A DNA stretch of 64,000 nucleotides from Polynucleobacter sp. CS-Odin-A6 (lineage in GTDB: Bacteria > Pseudomonadota > Gammaproteobacteria > Burkholderiales > Burkholderiaceae), in assembly GCF_018882095.1 (NCBI RefSeq), contig NZ_JACVPD010000001.1:682001-746000 (forward strand). Direction: 5' to 3'. How positions within the stretch are numbered: the first letter of the stretch is position 1; each line of letters opens with the position of its first letter. Positions 19,023 through 31,900 of this stretch are shown piece by piece. Below the pieces are notes generated by a model. It saw nothing but the letters and a program-made list of their open reading frames with translations, was not told where the DNA came from and did not search any database. Both the position numbers and the translations under genes were made by a program.

Positions 19023-19919
19023 TTAATGCAGGTCTTCCGCCTGAATTAACAGCACCTGCCGATCGCCAGCAGATACTTCCATCCAGATCGCTGGGATCTG
19101 TGGGAATGCCTTCTTAAAGTGCTCATACTCATTGCCGATCTCCAGCAGAATGGCACCACGCTCAGATAGATAGTCTGGAGCGCTAGCAATAATCTTACGA
19201 ATCAGATCCATGCCATCCTCTCCTCCAGCCAATGCGAGAGCAGGCTCTGCATGATATTCAGCAGGTAAGGCATTCATGGAGTTGGCATTGACATAAGGGG
19301 GGTTGCAGATAATGAGATCAAAACGATTGTCATCATACGGCTCTGGTAAAGCATCCCAGAGATCGCCTTCAAAAAGCTCTACATGCGAAGTCAGGCTATG
19401 ACGATCAAGGTTGCGTGCGGCTACCGCTAATGCAGGCATGCTGATGTCACAGGCACTGACATGAATATCGGGGCAGGTCATGGCTAACAAAATAGCGAGC
19501 GAGCCATTACCAGTGCACAGATCCAGTGCTTTACCATCAGCCGGTAACCAAGGCTCAAGTGAGCCATCCACAATTAACTCAGCAATCCATGAGCGGGGAA
19601 CAATACTTTGCTCGCTAGAGAAAAACGGCACACCCATTAACCAAGCTTCACCCAAAATATAGGCTAGAGGTTTACGTGTCGTAATGCGCGTTTCTGCAAT
19701 CGCTAGTGCCTGGCTGATTTTCTCGCTACTGATGATTTGATCTAAGTGATCGAGCGCTTTGCTAGGGCTGAGATCTAATTGCTTGCTGGCGATCCACAGT
19801 GCCTCACTTTTCGCATCGATGGCGCCATGGCCATAATGCAAATCTGCAGCCTCAAGTCGTTTTGTGATTTGATCAATGCATTGATCAAGGGTGAGAGATT
19901 GCTGGGGGGCAGGGTCCAT
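19023..19919 (-). CDS. prmB: 50S ribosomal protein L3 glutamine methyltransferase
   Basis: SAM-dependent N5-methylation of glutamine in ribosomal protein L3. The 298-residue protein has the N-terminal helical domain of the HemK/PrmB family and a Rossmann-type domain with LDLCTGNGSLAILLA (about 153-167) binding SAM and the catalytic NPPYV tetrapeptide (about 213-217). The N-terminal signature LAYILGEAWLMGVPFF (about 85-100) favours PrmB over PrmC. It is downstream of dapE on the minus strand with a 39-bp gap and converges on radA (12-bp gap). Confidence 0.9.
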   Translation of the reverse strand: MDPAPQQSLTLDQCIDQITKRLEAADLHYGHGAIDAKSEALWIASKQLDLSPSKALDHLDQIISSEKISQALAIAETRITTRKPLAYILGEAWLMGVPFFSSEQSIVPRSWIAELIVDGSLEPWLPADGKALDLCTGNGSLAILLAMTCPDIHVSACDISMPALAVAARNLDRHSLTSHVELFEGDLWDALPEPYDDNRFDLIICNPPYVNANSMNALPAEYHAEPALALAGGEDGMDLIRKIIASAPDYLSERGAILLEIGNEYEHFKKAFPQIPAIWMEVSAGDRQVLLIQAEDLH

Positions 19920-19958
19920 GAGGCTGTTAAAAATGAATGAATTAAACGGTTTTAAAAC

Positions 19959-21110
19959 CTAAGCAATTAAGTGCTCGAGAGTCTTGCGGAAGATGTTCTT
20001 CAATGGAACGACATCATCAATAATGACGCACTCATCAATTTTGTGACTTGTTGCATTGAGTGGCCCAAACTCCACCACTTCTTTGCAGATTCTGGCGATA
20101 AAGCGACCATCACTAGTGCCACCCGTAGTCGAGAGTTCGGTATCAATCTGGGTTTCTGCTTTGATTGCTTTGCGTAATGCGCCAGCCAGAGCGCCATCAT
20201 CTGTAATAAACGGACTACCACCCAAGACCCAATCAATCTCAAAGTCGAGGCCTGCAGTTCTGAGGATTCCCTCAAGGCGACTGCGCAGTTCTTCGGGCTT
20301 GCTTTCAGTAGAGAAGCGGAAATTAAAGTCAATACTAAGTTCACCAGGGATGACGTTATTTGCGCCGGTACCTGCATGGATATTGGAAATCTGAAAACTG
20401 GTCGGCTGGAAATACTGATTCCCTTTATCCCATTCCGTTTCCACTAGCGCTTGAATCGCTGGCGCTGAAAGATGGATTGGATTCTTACCGAGGTGCGGAT
20501 AAGCGATATGTGCCTGAATGCCTTTGACTCGCAACTTTCCGGAGAGAGATCCGCGGCGACCATTCTTAATCATGTCACCTAAGCGATCTACCGAAGTGGG
20601 TTCACCAATGACACAGTAATCTAAACGTTGGCCCTGCTTTTGCAAGCGCTCGCACATGATGACGGTACCATCGTTTGCTGGACCTTCTTCATCGCTCGTA
20701 ATCAGAAAGGCAATCGAGCCTTTGTGATCGGGGTGAGTTGCAACAAACTCTTCCGTTGCCACTACAAACCCCGCTAGGGAAGTTTTCATATCCGCTGCGC
20801 CACGACCATAAAGCATGCCATCCCGAATCGTTGGCGTAAACGGATCACTAGTCCATTTTTCAAGGGGGCCAGTAGGCACAACATCAGTGTGGCCGGCAAA
20901 CATCAAGACCTTGCCTTGATCGCCTGCTGTACCTTTTTTGAGTGCCCATAGGTTAGTCACTTGAAAGTTCTCGGGGCCACTGACAACACTCTCAGTATGA
21001 AAGCCGATCGCTTGAAGGCGTTGGGAGATGAGCTCCTGACAGCCGCCATCGGCCGGAGTGACCGAACGACAGGCGATGAGGGCTTCAGTTAGCTCAAGGG
21101 TAGCGCTCAT
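19959..21110 (-). CDS. dapE: succinyl-diaminopimelate desuccinylase
   Basis: Hydrolyses N-succinyl-LL-diaminopimelate to LL-diaminopimelate and succinate in lysine/peptidoglycan synthesis. A 383-residue M20 zinc peptidase: metal ligand region FAGHTDVVP near 71-79, [10 protein letters not shown] near 102-111 with the bridging Asp, catalytic glutamates in [11 protein letters not shown] near 138-148, and the C-terminal ligand His in ATSHKIDE near 355-362. The dimerisation lid domain lies between. ATG 21110; only 9 bp separate it from dapD upstream, so dapD-dapE-prmB are likely one operon. dapD makes the step before aminotransfer, dapE the step after. Confidence 0.96.
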   Translation of the reverse strand: MSATLELTEALIACRSVTPADGGCQELISQRLQAIGFHTESVVSGPENFQVTNLWALKKGTAGDQGKVLMFAGHTDVVPTGPLEKWTSDPFTPTIRDGMLYGRGAADMKTSLAGFVVATEEFVATHPDHKGSIAFLITSDEEGPANDGTVIMCERLQKQGQRLDYCVIGEPTSVDRLGDMIKNGRRGSLSGKLRVKGIQAHIAYPHLGKNPIHLSAPAIQALVETEWDKGNQYFQPTSFQISNIHAGTGANNVIPGELSIDFNFRFSTESKPEELRSRLEGILRTAGLDFEIDWVLGGSPFITDDGALAGALRKAIKAETQIDTELSTTGGTSDGRFIARICKEVVEFGPLNATSHKIDECVIIDDVVPLKNIFRKTLEHLIA

Positions 21111-21119
21111 GGATTTAGC

Positions 21120-21947
21120 TTAATCGCGCAATAGATCGTTGATAGCCGTTTTTGCTCTCGTTTGAGCATCTACCTTTTTCACAATGATTGCAGCGTACAT
21201 GCTGTACTTGCCGCAAGCCGAAGGCAGTGAGCCTGGAACAACAACGGAGCCTGCTGGTACTCGGCCGTAATGGATTTCACCGGTTGCGCGGTCATAAATT
21301 TTCGTACTTTGACCAATGAAAACGCCCATTGAAAGCACCGCATTTTCTTCAACGATTACGCCTTCGACAACCTCAGAGCGGGCGCCGATAAAGCAGTTAT
21401 CTTCAATAATGACTGGACCAGCCTGAATTGGCTCTAAAACGCCTCCAATGCCTACGCCGCCAGATAGGTGCACGTTCTTACCAATTTGAGCGCAAGAACC
21501 TACAGTCGCCCAAGTATCGACCATAGTGCCTTCACCCACGTAGGCTCCAATATTGACGTAAGAGGGCATGAGGATGGCATTTTTGCCAATAAATGAGCCA
21601 CGACGCGCCATGGCAGGGGGAACAACCCGGAAACCACCGTTGGCAAAGTCTTCTGCGGTGTAGTTTTCGAACTTGCTAGGAACCTTGTCGTAAAACTGGG
21701 TATAGCCGCCAGCACTCATCGGTTTATTGTCTTCTAAGCGAAAAGACAGCAAAACCGCCTTTTTGACCCATTGGTTGACTTCCCATTGACCAACGCTTCG
21801 GCGCTCGGCCACCCGAATAGTGCCAGTATTGAGGCCTTCCAGGACGGCATTGACCGCGTTACGAATTTCCCCAGAAACGGCGTCAGGAGAGAGGTTTGCA
21901 CGGTTTTCCCAGGCTTGTTCGATGATGTTTTGTGGTGATTGGCTCAT
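21120..21947 (-). CDS. dapD: tetrahydrodipicolinate N-succinyltransferase
   Basis: Succinylates tetrahydrodipicolinate using succinyl-CoA, the committed step of the succinylase branch of diaminopimelate synthesis. The 275-residue length is that of the trimeric enzyme. The C-terminal half is a left-handed beta helix of hexapeptide repeats (for example [21 protein letters not shown]), and the end [18 protein letters not shown] is typical. ATG 21947 begins MSQSPQNI. A small hairpin AGGGG-CAAAA-CCCCT (21988-21974, minus strand) lies in its leader. It diverges from smc across a 174-bp spacer with a TATAAT on the minus strand (22010-22005). Confidence 0.96.
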   Translation of the reverse strand: MSQSPQNIIEQAWENRANLSPDAVSGEIRNAVNAVLEGLNTGTIRVAERRSVGQWEVNQWVKKAVLLSFRLEDNKPMSAGGYTQFYDKVPSKFENYTAEDFANGGFRVVPPAMARRGSFIGKNAILMPSYVNIGAYVGEGTMVDTWATVGSCAQIGKNVHLSGGVGIGGVLEPIQAGPVIIEDNCFIGARSEVVEGVIVEENAVLSMGVFIGQSTKIYDRATGEIHYGRVPAGSVVVPGSLPSACGKYSMYAAIIVKKVDAQTRAKTAINDLLRD

Positions 21948-22121
21948 ACTTTTTAGTTAACTATCAGATTGTTAAGGGGTTTTGCCCCTGGATATAGATT
22001 AATCATTATATCGGTGAGCCAAAAACCCATGGCTTAAGCCCTAAGCTTGCTATCATCTTCCCACTTTGGTAATAATTTTTACCCCCTTATTTGAACCCCT
22101 CTTTTCCCTGCAAAGTACGCC

Positions 22122-25100
22122 GTGCAACTGAAATCCATCAAACTTTCCGGCTTTAAGTCATTCGTCGACCCCACCCACTTTGAAATGCCCGGTCAATTAA
22201 TCGGTGTTGTGGGCCCTAATGGTTGTGGAAAGTCGAACATTATTGATGCAGTTCGCTGGGTTTTAGGCGAATCCCGCGCTAGTGAATTGCGTGGCGAGTC
22301 CATGCAGGATGTTATTTTCAATGGTTCTGGTTTACGCAAACCTTCTGGCCGTGCCAGTGTCGAACTCATTTTTGATAATTCAGAAGGGCGTGCTCAAGGT
22401 CAGTGGAGTGCCTTTACGGAATTAGGTATTAAACGGGTTCTCACGCGTGATGGCAATTCTAGTTATTACGTCAACAACCAAGTCGTCCGTCGTAAAGATA
22501 TTCAAGATATTTTCTTGGGTACCGGTATGGGCCCAAGAGGCTACGCCATTATCGGGCAGGGCACGATCAATCGCATCCTGGAAGCGAAGCCTGAAGAGTT
22601 GCGTGTTTTCCTAGAAGAGGCAGCGGGCGTTTCTAAATATAAAGAGCGTCGTAAAGAAACTGCCTCTCGCCTTGAAGACACTAAAGAAAACTTAGTGCGC
22701 GTTGAAGATATTGTGCGCGAGTTGGATCAACAGCTCACGCGTTTGGAGAAGCAGGCAACGGTTGCTGAGCGCCATGCTGAACTTTCCACTGAGATGAAAT
22801 CTCAGCAGCAGTTACTCTGGTTTGTGCGTCAGACTGAAGCAGGCAAAGAGCAAGAGCGTCATGCCAATGGTATTCGGGATACTCAAGTGAGCCTGGAAGA
22901 GCAGACTGCAAAAATGCGTCATGCAGAAACTGAGCTCGAAACGATGCGTACTCAGCAATACGCTTTGCAAGATCTAGTTTCCCAAGCTCAAGGTGACTTG
23001 TATCAAACCAATGCGGATGTCAGTCAAGTTGAGTCCCAAATTCGTTACGTGCAAGAGGCACGTCAGCGTCTACAACAGCAATCTCAGGATTTATTAGCGC
23101 AGTTACAGCGCTGGACTGTTCAAGAAACGGACGCTGCTCAAGCACAACGCACAGCTGAGCAAGAGCTCAGTTTGGCTGCAGAAAAAGAGCAAACCTTATT
23201 GGCGGATTTATCCGACCTGCAAGAGCAAATGCCTAGCCTTGATGAGTCTTATCAAGTCCATGCTCGCGAACTCAATGATGCCCGCGAGAACTTGGCTACG
23301 ATTGACCAACGTTTGGCGAGCTTGGGTGAGCGCGTTAAGGCGATCTTCGCTCAAGTAGAGGAGCTCAAAGGGCGCGATACTCGCCTTGAGGCTGAGCTTG
23401 CTGGTATGCGCAGACCTGATGCTGAAGCATTGCAAATGGCAATCGATCGTCACGCGATGGCACAGCGCAAAGTGGAGGAAGCCAGACTCAAAGCAGGTGA
23501 GGCGCAACAACGCGTTCCGGCTGCTGATGAGGCGCGCAATACTGCGCAACAACAATTTCAGGCTGCTAATCAAGAGTTAGCGCAAACCGAAGCAAAGCTC
23601 ACTGCCTTAACGGCCTTGCAAGCGAGCGTTCAGGCACAAGGAAAAATTGGGCCTTGGCTTGAGAGTAAAGGCTTAAAAGAGAGTAAACGCCTTTGGCAAG
23701 AACTCAAGGTGGAAAGTGGTTGGGAAGCGGCTTTGGAGTCGGTATTACGGGAGCGCTTAGCTGCTGTTACTGCCAAGAGTGTTCAAGAAACCTTAGCCTT
23801 AGCAAATGATGCGCCCCCAAGTCGTTTAGCAATTTTGTTAACCGAGGAAATTTCTCCTGCGCGTACTGCGGTACCAACAGACTTTATTCCTTTGTTAACG
23901 CGCGTTCAAAGTGCCGGTGCACCGCGTGTAGCTGCTGTATTGCAGGAGTGGTTGGACAACATCTATATTGCTAACAGTCTTGAAGACGCCTTGCATCGTC
24001 GTGAGAAATTACCTGCGGGTGGCGCCTTTGTCACGCAACAGGGCCACTTAGTGAGTCGTGTTGGTGTTCAGTTATATGCTGCGGATTCAGAGCAGGCCGG
24101 CATGTTAGCGCGTGCGCAAGAGATGGAGGGTCTCGAGAAGCAATTACGTGCCCACAAACTCATTCAGAGTGAACTGCAGAGTGAGTTGGATCAATGCGTT
24201 GCCAATTATCAAGCTGCTCACCAAGCCGCGGAACAAACCCGGATCCATGCTGAACAAGCCGTGCAAGAAGTGCATGGTTTTGAAGTTGAAAGAATGCAAC
24301 TCACTCAAGCTGAGGAAAAGTACAGCCAACGCGCTGAGCAAATTCAGGGTGAGTTAAGTGAACTGCGTCAGCAAATGGAGCAGTTCAGTCGAACTCATGA
24401 GCAATCTTCAGAAGAGCTTGCCCAATCAGAAGAGTCCAAGCAGGGCTTGCAAGAGAATTTAGCGGTTGCTCAAGAAAAACTGGAGCTAGCAACCCAAGAG
24501 CGCGATCGCCTCCGTGAATCTTTGCGTTCTTCTGAAATGTCTGCCCAAGAAGCGGCCTTTGCAACTCGCTCCCTACAACAGCGTATCTCTGATTTACAAC
24601 GCGATCAAAGCACTGCTCGTGTTCAGATTATGGAGATTCAGGATAAGCAAGCTAACTCAGAGCAAGAGCTTGAAACCCTGAGCGATGAAGCAGCTCAAGA
24701 TCAATTACAGGGACTACTACTGGCCCGAAGCGCTCGTGAGGCAGCCTTAGCAAATGCGCGCACTGAGCAAGATGCGGTCTTGCATCAACTGCGGGAAGCG
24801 GACGAAGTGCGCTTACAGATTGAGCGTAGTCTGCAGCCCATGCGTGACAAGGTGGTAGATTTGCAGTTACGTGAACAAGCGGCTCGATTGAACTTTGAGC
24901 AATTCGCCACTTTGCTGTCAGATGCAGAGGCCGACTTAATTGCTTTGGAAGCCAACTTTAGTCCCGACCTCAGAGTAGGTGCTTTACAAAGCGAGGTGAC
25001 TCGTCTCGGCAATGAGATTCAGTCCTTAGGCCCTGTCAATATGGCTGCGCTAGATGAGTTATCAAGTTCTCGTGAGCGTAAACAATTCTTGGATGCACAG

Positions 25101-25643
25101 ACTGCCGACTTGACTGAAGCCATGCAGACCTTAACTGATGCAATCGCAAAGATTGACGCGGAAACGCGGGACCTCTTGCAGGGTACATTTGATCAAGTGA
25201 ATATCCATTTCGGTAAATTATTCCCTGAGCTCTTCGGTGGCGGTCATGCAGAGTTGGTAATGACAGGTGAAGAGATCTTAGATGCGGGTGTTCAGGTGAT
25301 GGCTCAGCCTCCAGGCAAGAAGAACAGCTCGATCTACTTATTATCCGGCGGTGAAAAAGCGTTAACTGCGATTGCTTTAGTGTTCTCCTTATTTCTTCTC
25401 AATCCTGCGCCATTCTGCTTGCTCGATGAGGTGGATGCGCCACTGGATGATGCGAACACCTTGCGCTATGCGCAGATGGTTTCCAAAATGTCCAATAAGA
25501 CTCAGTTTGTGTTCATTTCACACAACAAGATCACGATGGAAATTGCGCATCAACTGATTGGTGTCACCATGCAAGAGCAGGGTGTATCCCGGATTGTGGC
25601 TGTAGATATTTCCTCTGCAGTATCGATGGTGGAGGCTGCTTAA
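22122..25643 (+). CDS. smc: chromosome segregation protein SMC
   Basis: ATPase of the bacterial condensin that compacts and segregates chromosomes. At 1173 residues it has the full architecture: N-terminal Walker A GPNGCGKSN (about 32-40), long Gln/Glu-rich coiled coil, a hinge domain (about 500-650), the returning coiled coil, and a C-terminal head with the signature YLLSGGEKALTA and Walker B CLLDEVDAPLDDAN. GTG 22122 starts MQLKSIKLSGFKSF as expected for the family. zipA follows with no spacing. Partner genes scpA and scpB are not in the window. Confidence 0.97.
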   Translation: MQLKSIKLSGFKSFVDPTHFEMPGQLIGVVGPNGCGKSNIIDAVRWVLGESRASELRGESMQDVIFNGSGLRKPSGRASVELIFDNSEGRAQGQWSAFTELGIKRVLTRDGNSSYYVNNQVVRRKDIQDIFLGTGMGPRGYAIIGQGTINRILEAKPEELRVFLEEAAGVSKYKERRKETASRLEDTKENLVRVEDIVRELDQQLTRLEKQATVAERHAELSTEMKSQQQLLWFVRQTEAGKEQERHANGIRDTQVSLEEQTAKMRHAETELETMRTQQYALQDLVSQAQGDLYQTNADVSQVESQIRYVQEARQRLQQQSQDLLAQLQRWTVQETDAAQAQRTAEQELSLAAEKEQTLLADLSDLQEQMPSLDESYQVHARELNDARENLATIDQRLASLGERVKAIFAQVEELKGRDTRLEAELAGMRRPDAEALQMAIDRHAMAQRKVEEARLKAGEAQQRVPAADEARNTAQQQFQAANQELAQTEAKLTALTALQASVQAQGKIGPWLESKGLKESKRLWQELKVESGWEAALESVLRERLAAVTAKSVQETLALANDAPPSRLAILLTEEISPARTAVPTDFIPLLTRVQSAGAPRVAAVLQEWLDNIYIANSLEDALHRREKLPAGGAFVTQQGHLVSRVGVQLYAADSEQAGMLARAQEMEGLEKQLRAHKLIQSELQSELDQCVANYQAAHQAAEQTRIHAEQAVQEVHGFEVERMQLTQAEEKYSQRAEQIQGELSELRQQMEQFSRTHEQSSEELAQSEESKQGLQENLAVAQEKLELATQERDRLRESLRSSEMSAQEAAFATRSLQQRISDLQRDQSTARVQIMEIQDKQANSEQELETLSDEAAQDQLQGLLLARSAREAALANARTEQDAVLHQLREADEVRLQIERSLQPMRDKVVDLQLREQAARLNFEQFATLLSDAEADLIALEANFSPDLRVGALQSEVTRLGNEIQSLGPVNMAALDELSSSRERKQFLDAQTADLTEAMQTLTDAIAKIDAETRDLLQGTFDQVNIHFGKLFPELFGGGHAELVMTGEEILDAGVQVMAQPPGKKNSSIYLLSGGEKALTAIALVFSLFLLNPAPFCLLDEVDAPLDDANTLRYAQMVSKMSNKTQFVFISHNKITMEIAHQLIGVTMQEQGVSRIVAVDISSAVSMVEAA

Positions 25644-26693
25644 GTGGAGCTAGAGCAAATCATGACAATGTTGGGTTTGTCTGAATTGCAGCTTGCTTTA
25701 GCCGTAATTGGCTTACTGATCTTAGTATTTGTAGCAGTAGTGAATATCAAATATGCCCGTGCGCGTCGCAAGATGGAAGTGAACAAGAGCTCATTAATAA
25801 AGGAGCCTTCTTTTAGCCAAGATTTTTCTGAGGCTGTCGATCGAGCAGAACCCACCTTTGGAGATATCAGCCTCCCATCCACATCCATTCCAGACAATTT
25901 TTCTATCGACCCTCGAATTGACTGCGTGATTACGCTGCGCTTTGATGAGCGTATTCGGGGCGCTGAAATTCTTGATGAAATGAAGGTATGGGTGGATGAG
26001 CCGTCTGCCTTAACGGCGCGCTGGATGTATGAAGGCTTCAATGCAGATGCTGATGAACATTGGGAGGCATTACGCCCAGAAGCTGCCTATTCTGAGTTAC
26101 AACTAGCGATTCAATTAGCAAGCCGTCGTGGACCAATTGGTGTACTAGAGTTATCTGACTTCTGTTCGCGTGCGCAAGCACTTGCAGCAACCCTGGGATC
26201 TCAGATTGATATGCCCAGTGTCAATACGATGCTGGAGAGCGCTAAAGAGTTAGATGTGATGGCTGCAGAGAGTGATATTCAGCTGAGTATCAATGTGCTT
26301 TTTGATGATGCAGCTTCGGGTGCTAACTTCGATGCCTTGATGCGTAAAAGAGGTTTTAGACTCTCTCGCAATGGCCGCGCTTATGAGTTCTTTAGTAATG
26401 GCGCTCTGATTTTTACTACTTCAGAGATTAACCCCAACGCACCGGTCAAGCAGCTGACTTTATTGCTCGAGGTACCTTTAGTGGCTTATGAAGAGCGTGC
26501 GTTTGAGCGGATGCTGAGTGAGGGTCTTGAGATTGCCCAATCAGCTCACGGGCGTTTGGTGGATGACAACGGCATCAATCTGACTGAGGCTGCTGTGATT
26601 AGCATTCGCCAGCATCTAGATGTTCTTTATTCCAAACTTGAGAAGGGCGGCGTTCCTGCAGGCTCTTCTACTGCTAGTAGACTCTTCAGCTAA
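25644..26693 (+). CDS. zipA: cell division protein ZipA-like
   Basis: Tethers FtsZ to the inner membrane at the division site. The 349-residue protein has an N-terminal membrane anchor (about residues 15-33, LALAVIGLLILVFVAVV), then a basic/variable linker, and a C-terminal ZipA FtsZ-binding domain (from about 210) that includes FDALMRKRGFRLSRNGRAYEF. The start GTG 25644 directly follows the smc stop. The order smc-zipA-ligA is common in beta- and gammaproteobacteria. The linker is short and divergent compared with E. coli; function is inferred from domain order and synteny. Confidence 0.88.
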   Translation: MELEQIMTMLGLSELQLALAVIGLLILVFVAVVNIKYARARRKMEVNKSSLIKEPSFSQDFSEAVDRAEPTFGDISLPSTSIPDNFSIDPRIDCVITLRFDERIRGAEILDEMKVWVDEPSALTARWMYEGFNADADEHWEALRPEAAYSELQLAIQLASRRGPIGVLELSDFCSRAQALAATLGSQIDMPSVNTMLESAKELDVMAAESDIQLSINVLFDDAASGANFDALMRKRGFRLSRNGRAYEFFSNGALIFTTSEINPNAPVKQLTLLLEVPLVAYEERAFERMLSEGLEIAQSAHGRLVDDNGINLTEAAVISIRQHLDVLYSKLEKGGVPAGSSTASRLFS

Positions 26694-28718
<2,025 letters not shown>

Positions 28719-28785
28719 GTGATTTCCTACGCAGTAATTGGCTTTACGCTGTCGCAGTCCTTCGATAAGATTTTTGGACTTGACT

Positions 28786-29277
28786 ATGAAAATCATTGAA
28801 CGCATCTCCAAAGAGGCTATTGGCACCCGATTTAAAGCATCTTGTGATCAGGTCTTATCTACCGTAGATCCTTACTCGCGATCTACTACGGCAGGTCACA
28901 TTACTGCTAGCGGCCTGGTTGTAAGAGATGGTCGAGTACTTCTCATCTTTCATCCTTACATTAAGGCGTGGATGCAACCAGGCGGTCATATTGATGAAGG
29001 TGAGAGTCCGATCGATGCTGCAATTCGGGAGGTCTTTGAGGAAACGGGTATTGCCTGCAAGCCCATCGATGAATATCTAGATCCTATCGATATTGATTTA
29101 CATGAAATCCCCGCAAACCCAAAGAAAGCTGAGGGTGTGCATTTACACATTGATCTTTTGTTTGTATTCAAAGCGATCGAGGAGCGGGAATCTCCTGAGA
29201 GTATTGAAAAGGCATGGGTGCCTTTTGATCAAATAACTTGCCCGCGTATTCAGCGAGCCTTACAAAATCTCAGTTGA
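28786..29277 (+). CDS. Nudix hydrolase
   Basis: A 163-residue Nudix-fold hydrolase cleaving a nucleoside diphosphate linked to another moiety. The Nudix box is intact: GGHIDEGESPIDAAIREVFE with EETGI following (about residues 66-90). ATG 28786 (MKIIERIS) is preferred; the frame is open further upstream but without support. The substrate is not evident. It is 67 bp downstream of ligA and converges on glnD with a 5-bp gap, so its terminator would have to lie in glnD. Confidence 0.85.
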   Translation: MKIIERISKEAIGTRFKASCDQVLSTVDPYSRSTTAGHITASGLVVRDGRVLLIFHPYIKAWMQPGGHIDEGESPIDAAIREVFEETGIACKPIDEYLDPIDIDLHEIPANPKKAEGVHLHIDLLFVFKAIEERESPESIEKAWVPFDQITCPRIQRALQNLS

Positions 29278-29282
29278 TTTCC

Positions 29283-31889
29283 CTAGACTCCTAGCGCCTC
29301 TAACAAATCGGTCTCTAGCAAGATTTGCAGCTTCGGATTTTTACTCAGGTTAGCAGCATCTAATAAGAATACGTCTTCCACGCGTTCACCCAGGGTGTTG
29401 ATGCGTGCCGTATGCAGAGAAACCTGATGCTTAGCTAATATTCTGGAGATGGCATAGAGCAGGCCAGTGCGGTCACTTGCTGAGAGTGACAGTGCGTAGT
29501 AGTGCCCGCGCTCATCCGGTGTCATATGTACTCGTGGTTGAATCGGGAAAGTGCGTGATTGCCTTGAGAGGCGCCCCATGCTGGGTGATGGCAGAGGATC
29601 ATTGTGTTGAAGTGCCGCAGTGAGCTCATATTCAACAAGTTGAATGAGGTCACGATAGCTACCACCTTCATCAACTAAATTACTACCCGAAATTTGGAAG
29701 GTATCGAGTGCATAGCCATGTCGTGTTGTATGAATGCGGGCATCCCAAATGGAGAAGCCGTGGCGCTCAAAGTAAGCGCAAATTCTGGCAAATAAGTCTT
29801 CTTGATCCTTTACGTAGACGGCAATTTGCAAGCCCTCGCCGACAGGGGAAAGTCTTGCACTGACGACCGGAGTTTTACTATCCACCTGATTGAACAGATG
29901 GCGCGTGAGCCAAGCAACATCAGATGCCTCTTGGCGTAAGAAGAAGGCCACATCTAACTGCTGCCAGAGATTCTCATAAGCAGTATCCTCGATGCCGTAA
30001 AGTCTCAGCTTAGCGCGCGACTCCTCTTGATGCTGGGCAAGATCTGAGGAGGCGTCTGGTTTAGCACCCCCTAATACCCTTAGCGTGGCGCGATAGAGGT
30101 CCTCTAGCAATTTCCCTTTCCAGGCATTCCAGACTTTTGGGCTGGTACCGCGCACATCGGCTACTGTGAGCAGATAGAGTGCGGTGAGATGGCGTTCATC
30201 ACCCACTTTCTTCGCAAAAGCTTGGACTACTTCCGGATCGGTAATGTCTTTCTTCTGAGCCACTTGGCTCATATTGAGATGTTCTGCTACCAACCAGATG
30301 ATGAGTTCTGTATCGGCTTTATCTAAGCCATGATCTTTAGCGAATTTACGGACATCCGCTTTGCCAAGCTCCGAATGGTCTCCACCCCGACCTTTAGCAA
30401 TGTCATGAAAGAGGGCGGCAATGACCAAGAGCCACGGCTTTTCAAAATGGGCCATTAAGCTGCTGCAGAACGGAAATTCATGGGTATGCTCAACCACCAT
30501 AAAGCGGCGCACATTGCGCAAAACCATCAAGATGTGTTGATCCACTGTGTATACATGAAATAAATCATGCTGCATCTGACCCACGATTTTTCTGAAGGCA
30601 GGTAAGTAGCGACCAAGCACGCTAGTACGGTTCATGAGTTGGAATGCGCGACTGACTCCTTCAGGCTCTTTTAATATTTCCATGAAAAGAGAGCGATTGA
30701 TAGGATCTTGGCGCCACTGACTATCCATCTTTTGGCGCGCGTTATAGAGCGCTCTGAAAATAGTGGCGGATAAGCTTTTGACATTCGCTGTTTGTGCAAA
30801 GACCAAGAAGGTCCTTAGAATCTGTTCGGGGTGTTTCTGGAATAACTGAGGGTCGGTGATATCTAGTACACCTTGACGCTCAATAAAGCATTCATTGCCC
30901 TCACCAGTAATAGCATAGGTCGTTTTGGATTCTTGAGGAAAGAGCAGGGCTTCAATATTTTGTAGCAAGACATCGTTTAATTGACTAACCGCTTTGGCAG
31001 CCCAATAGTAACGACGCATAATCGCTTCGCTTGCGAGTCTTGAAGAATCCTCTTCGATGCCCATAGCCGCGGCAAGTGGTGCTTGCAAATCAAACACCAA
31101 CACATCCTGCCTACGCTTAGCAAGCAAATGTAAATTGACGCGCAGAGCTTCTAAAAAACGTTGATTGCGATTAAGTTCTGTCAACTCCCGTTCGGTAACC
31201 AAACCCGCAAGATTGAGATCCTTAAATGTGCTGCCTAAGTGCGCGGCTTTACTAACCCAGGTAATGATTTGTAAGTCCCGCAGGCCACCAGGGCTTTCTT
31301 TGCAGTTGGGCTCAAGGGAGTAGGGCGTATCCTGATATTTATAGTGGCGCTGAATTTGCTCTGCTAATTTTGCTTGGAAAAATGACTTTGGATCTAAAGT
31401 CTTTTCGTAAGTTTCTTCAAATTCTTTGAAGAGAGATTTCTGGCCGCAGATGAGTCGTGATTCCAGCAACGAAGTGCGTACGGTAATGTCTTGTTCTGCC
31501 TCAGAAATACATTCGGCCACTGTTCTAACGGAAGAGCCGATCTCTAAGCCGGTATCCCAGCACCTTGCTACAAACCGTTCAATCTTGTTGGCGAGGACTT
31601 TTTCAAAGTATTGCTGGTCTGCTGGAAGCAGAATCAAAATATCAATATCAGAGTACGGGAAAAGTGCGCCCCGACCAAACCCACCCACTGCAATTAAGGC
31701 AGCATCTGTGTGCAGGTCACAGGAGTTCCACAAGCTGATTAGTAACTCATCACTGAGCTTGCTCAATTGCTTCGTTAATCTACTGGCAACTTGATGCTCC
31801 CGAAAATCGGCATAGGCCAGCTCACGAGCTGCACGCAAGCTCGCAATATCTGCAATCGGCTTCGCGCCTGAGAGGGGTTGAGGCATCAC
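29283..31889 (-). CDS. glnD: bifunctional uridylyltransferase/uridylyl-removing enzyme
   Basis: Senses glutamine and uridylylates or deuridylylates PII proteins, thereby controlling nitrogen assimilation. At 868 residues the four expected domains are present: nucleotidyltransferase with [17 protein letters not shown] near residues 68-84, a linking helical region, an HD hydrolase domain with [15 protein letters not shown] near 490-504, and two C-terminal ACT domains (about 690-770 and 795-868). ATG 31889 is followed by a second ATG codon that may also be used. It lies 11 bp downstream of map on the minus strand; PII genes are not in the window. Confidence 0.96.
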   Translation of the reverse strand: MMPQPLSGAKPIADIASLRAARELAYADFREHQVASRLTKQLSKLSDELLISLWNSCDLHTDAALIAVGGFGRGALFPYSDIDILILLPADQQYFEKVLANKIERFVARCWDTGLEIGSSVRTVAECISEAEQDITVRTSLLESRLICGQKSLFKEFEETYEKTLDPKSFFQAKLAEQIQRHYKYQDTPYSLEPNCKESPGGLRDLQIITWVSKAAHLGSTFKDLNLAGLVTERELTELNRNQRFLEALRVNLHLLAKRRQDVLVFDLQAPLAAAMGIEEDSSRLASEAIMRRYYWAAKAVSQLNDVLLQNIEALLFPQESKTTYAITGEGNECFIERQGVLDITDPQLFQKHPEQILRTFLVFAQTANVKSLSATIFRALYNARQKMDSQWRQDPINRSLFMEILKEPEGVSRAFQLMNRTSVLGRYLPAFRKIVGQMQHDLFHVYTVDQHILMVLRNVRRFMVVEHTHEFPFCSSLMAHFEKPWLLVIAALFHDIAKGRGGDHSELGKADVRKFAKDHGLDKADTELIIWLVAEHLNMSQVAQKKDITDPEVVQAFAKKVGDERHLTALYLLTVADVRGTSPKVWNAWKGKLLEDLYRATLRVLGGAKPDASSDLAQHQEESRAKLRLYGIEDTAYENLWQQLDVAFFLRQEASDVAWLTRHLFNQVDSKTPVVSARLSPVGEGLQIAVYVKDQEDLFARICAYFERHGFSIWDARIHTTRHGYALDTFQISGSNLVDEGGSYRDLIQLVEYELTAALQHNDPLPSPSMGRLSRQSRTFPIQPRVHMTPDERGHYYALSLSASDRTGLLYAISRILAKHQVSLHTARINTLGERVEDVFLLDAANLSKNPKLQILLETDLLEALGV

Positions 31890-31900
31890 GCTGGAGTGGT

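Noticed and set aside
20000..20377. 125-residue second minus-strand frame inside dapE
   Set aside because: Out-of-frame shadow of dapE, no start signal or similarity.
25640..26041. 133-residue minus-strand frame antisense to zipA
   Set aside because: Overlaps the zipA start and membrane anchor; shadow composition.
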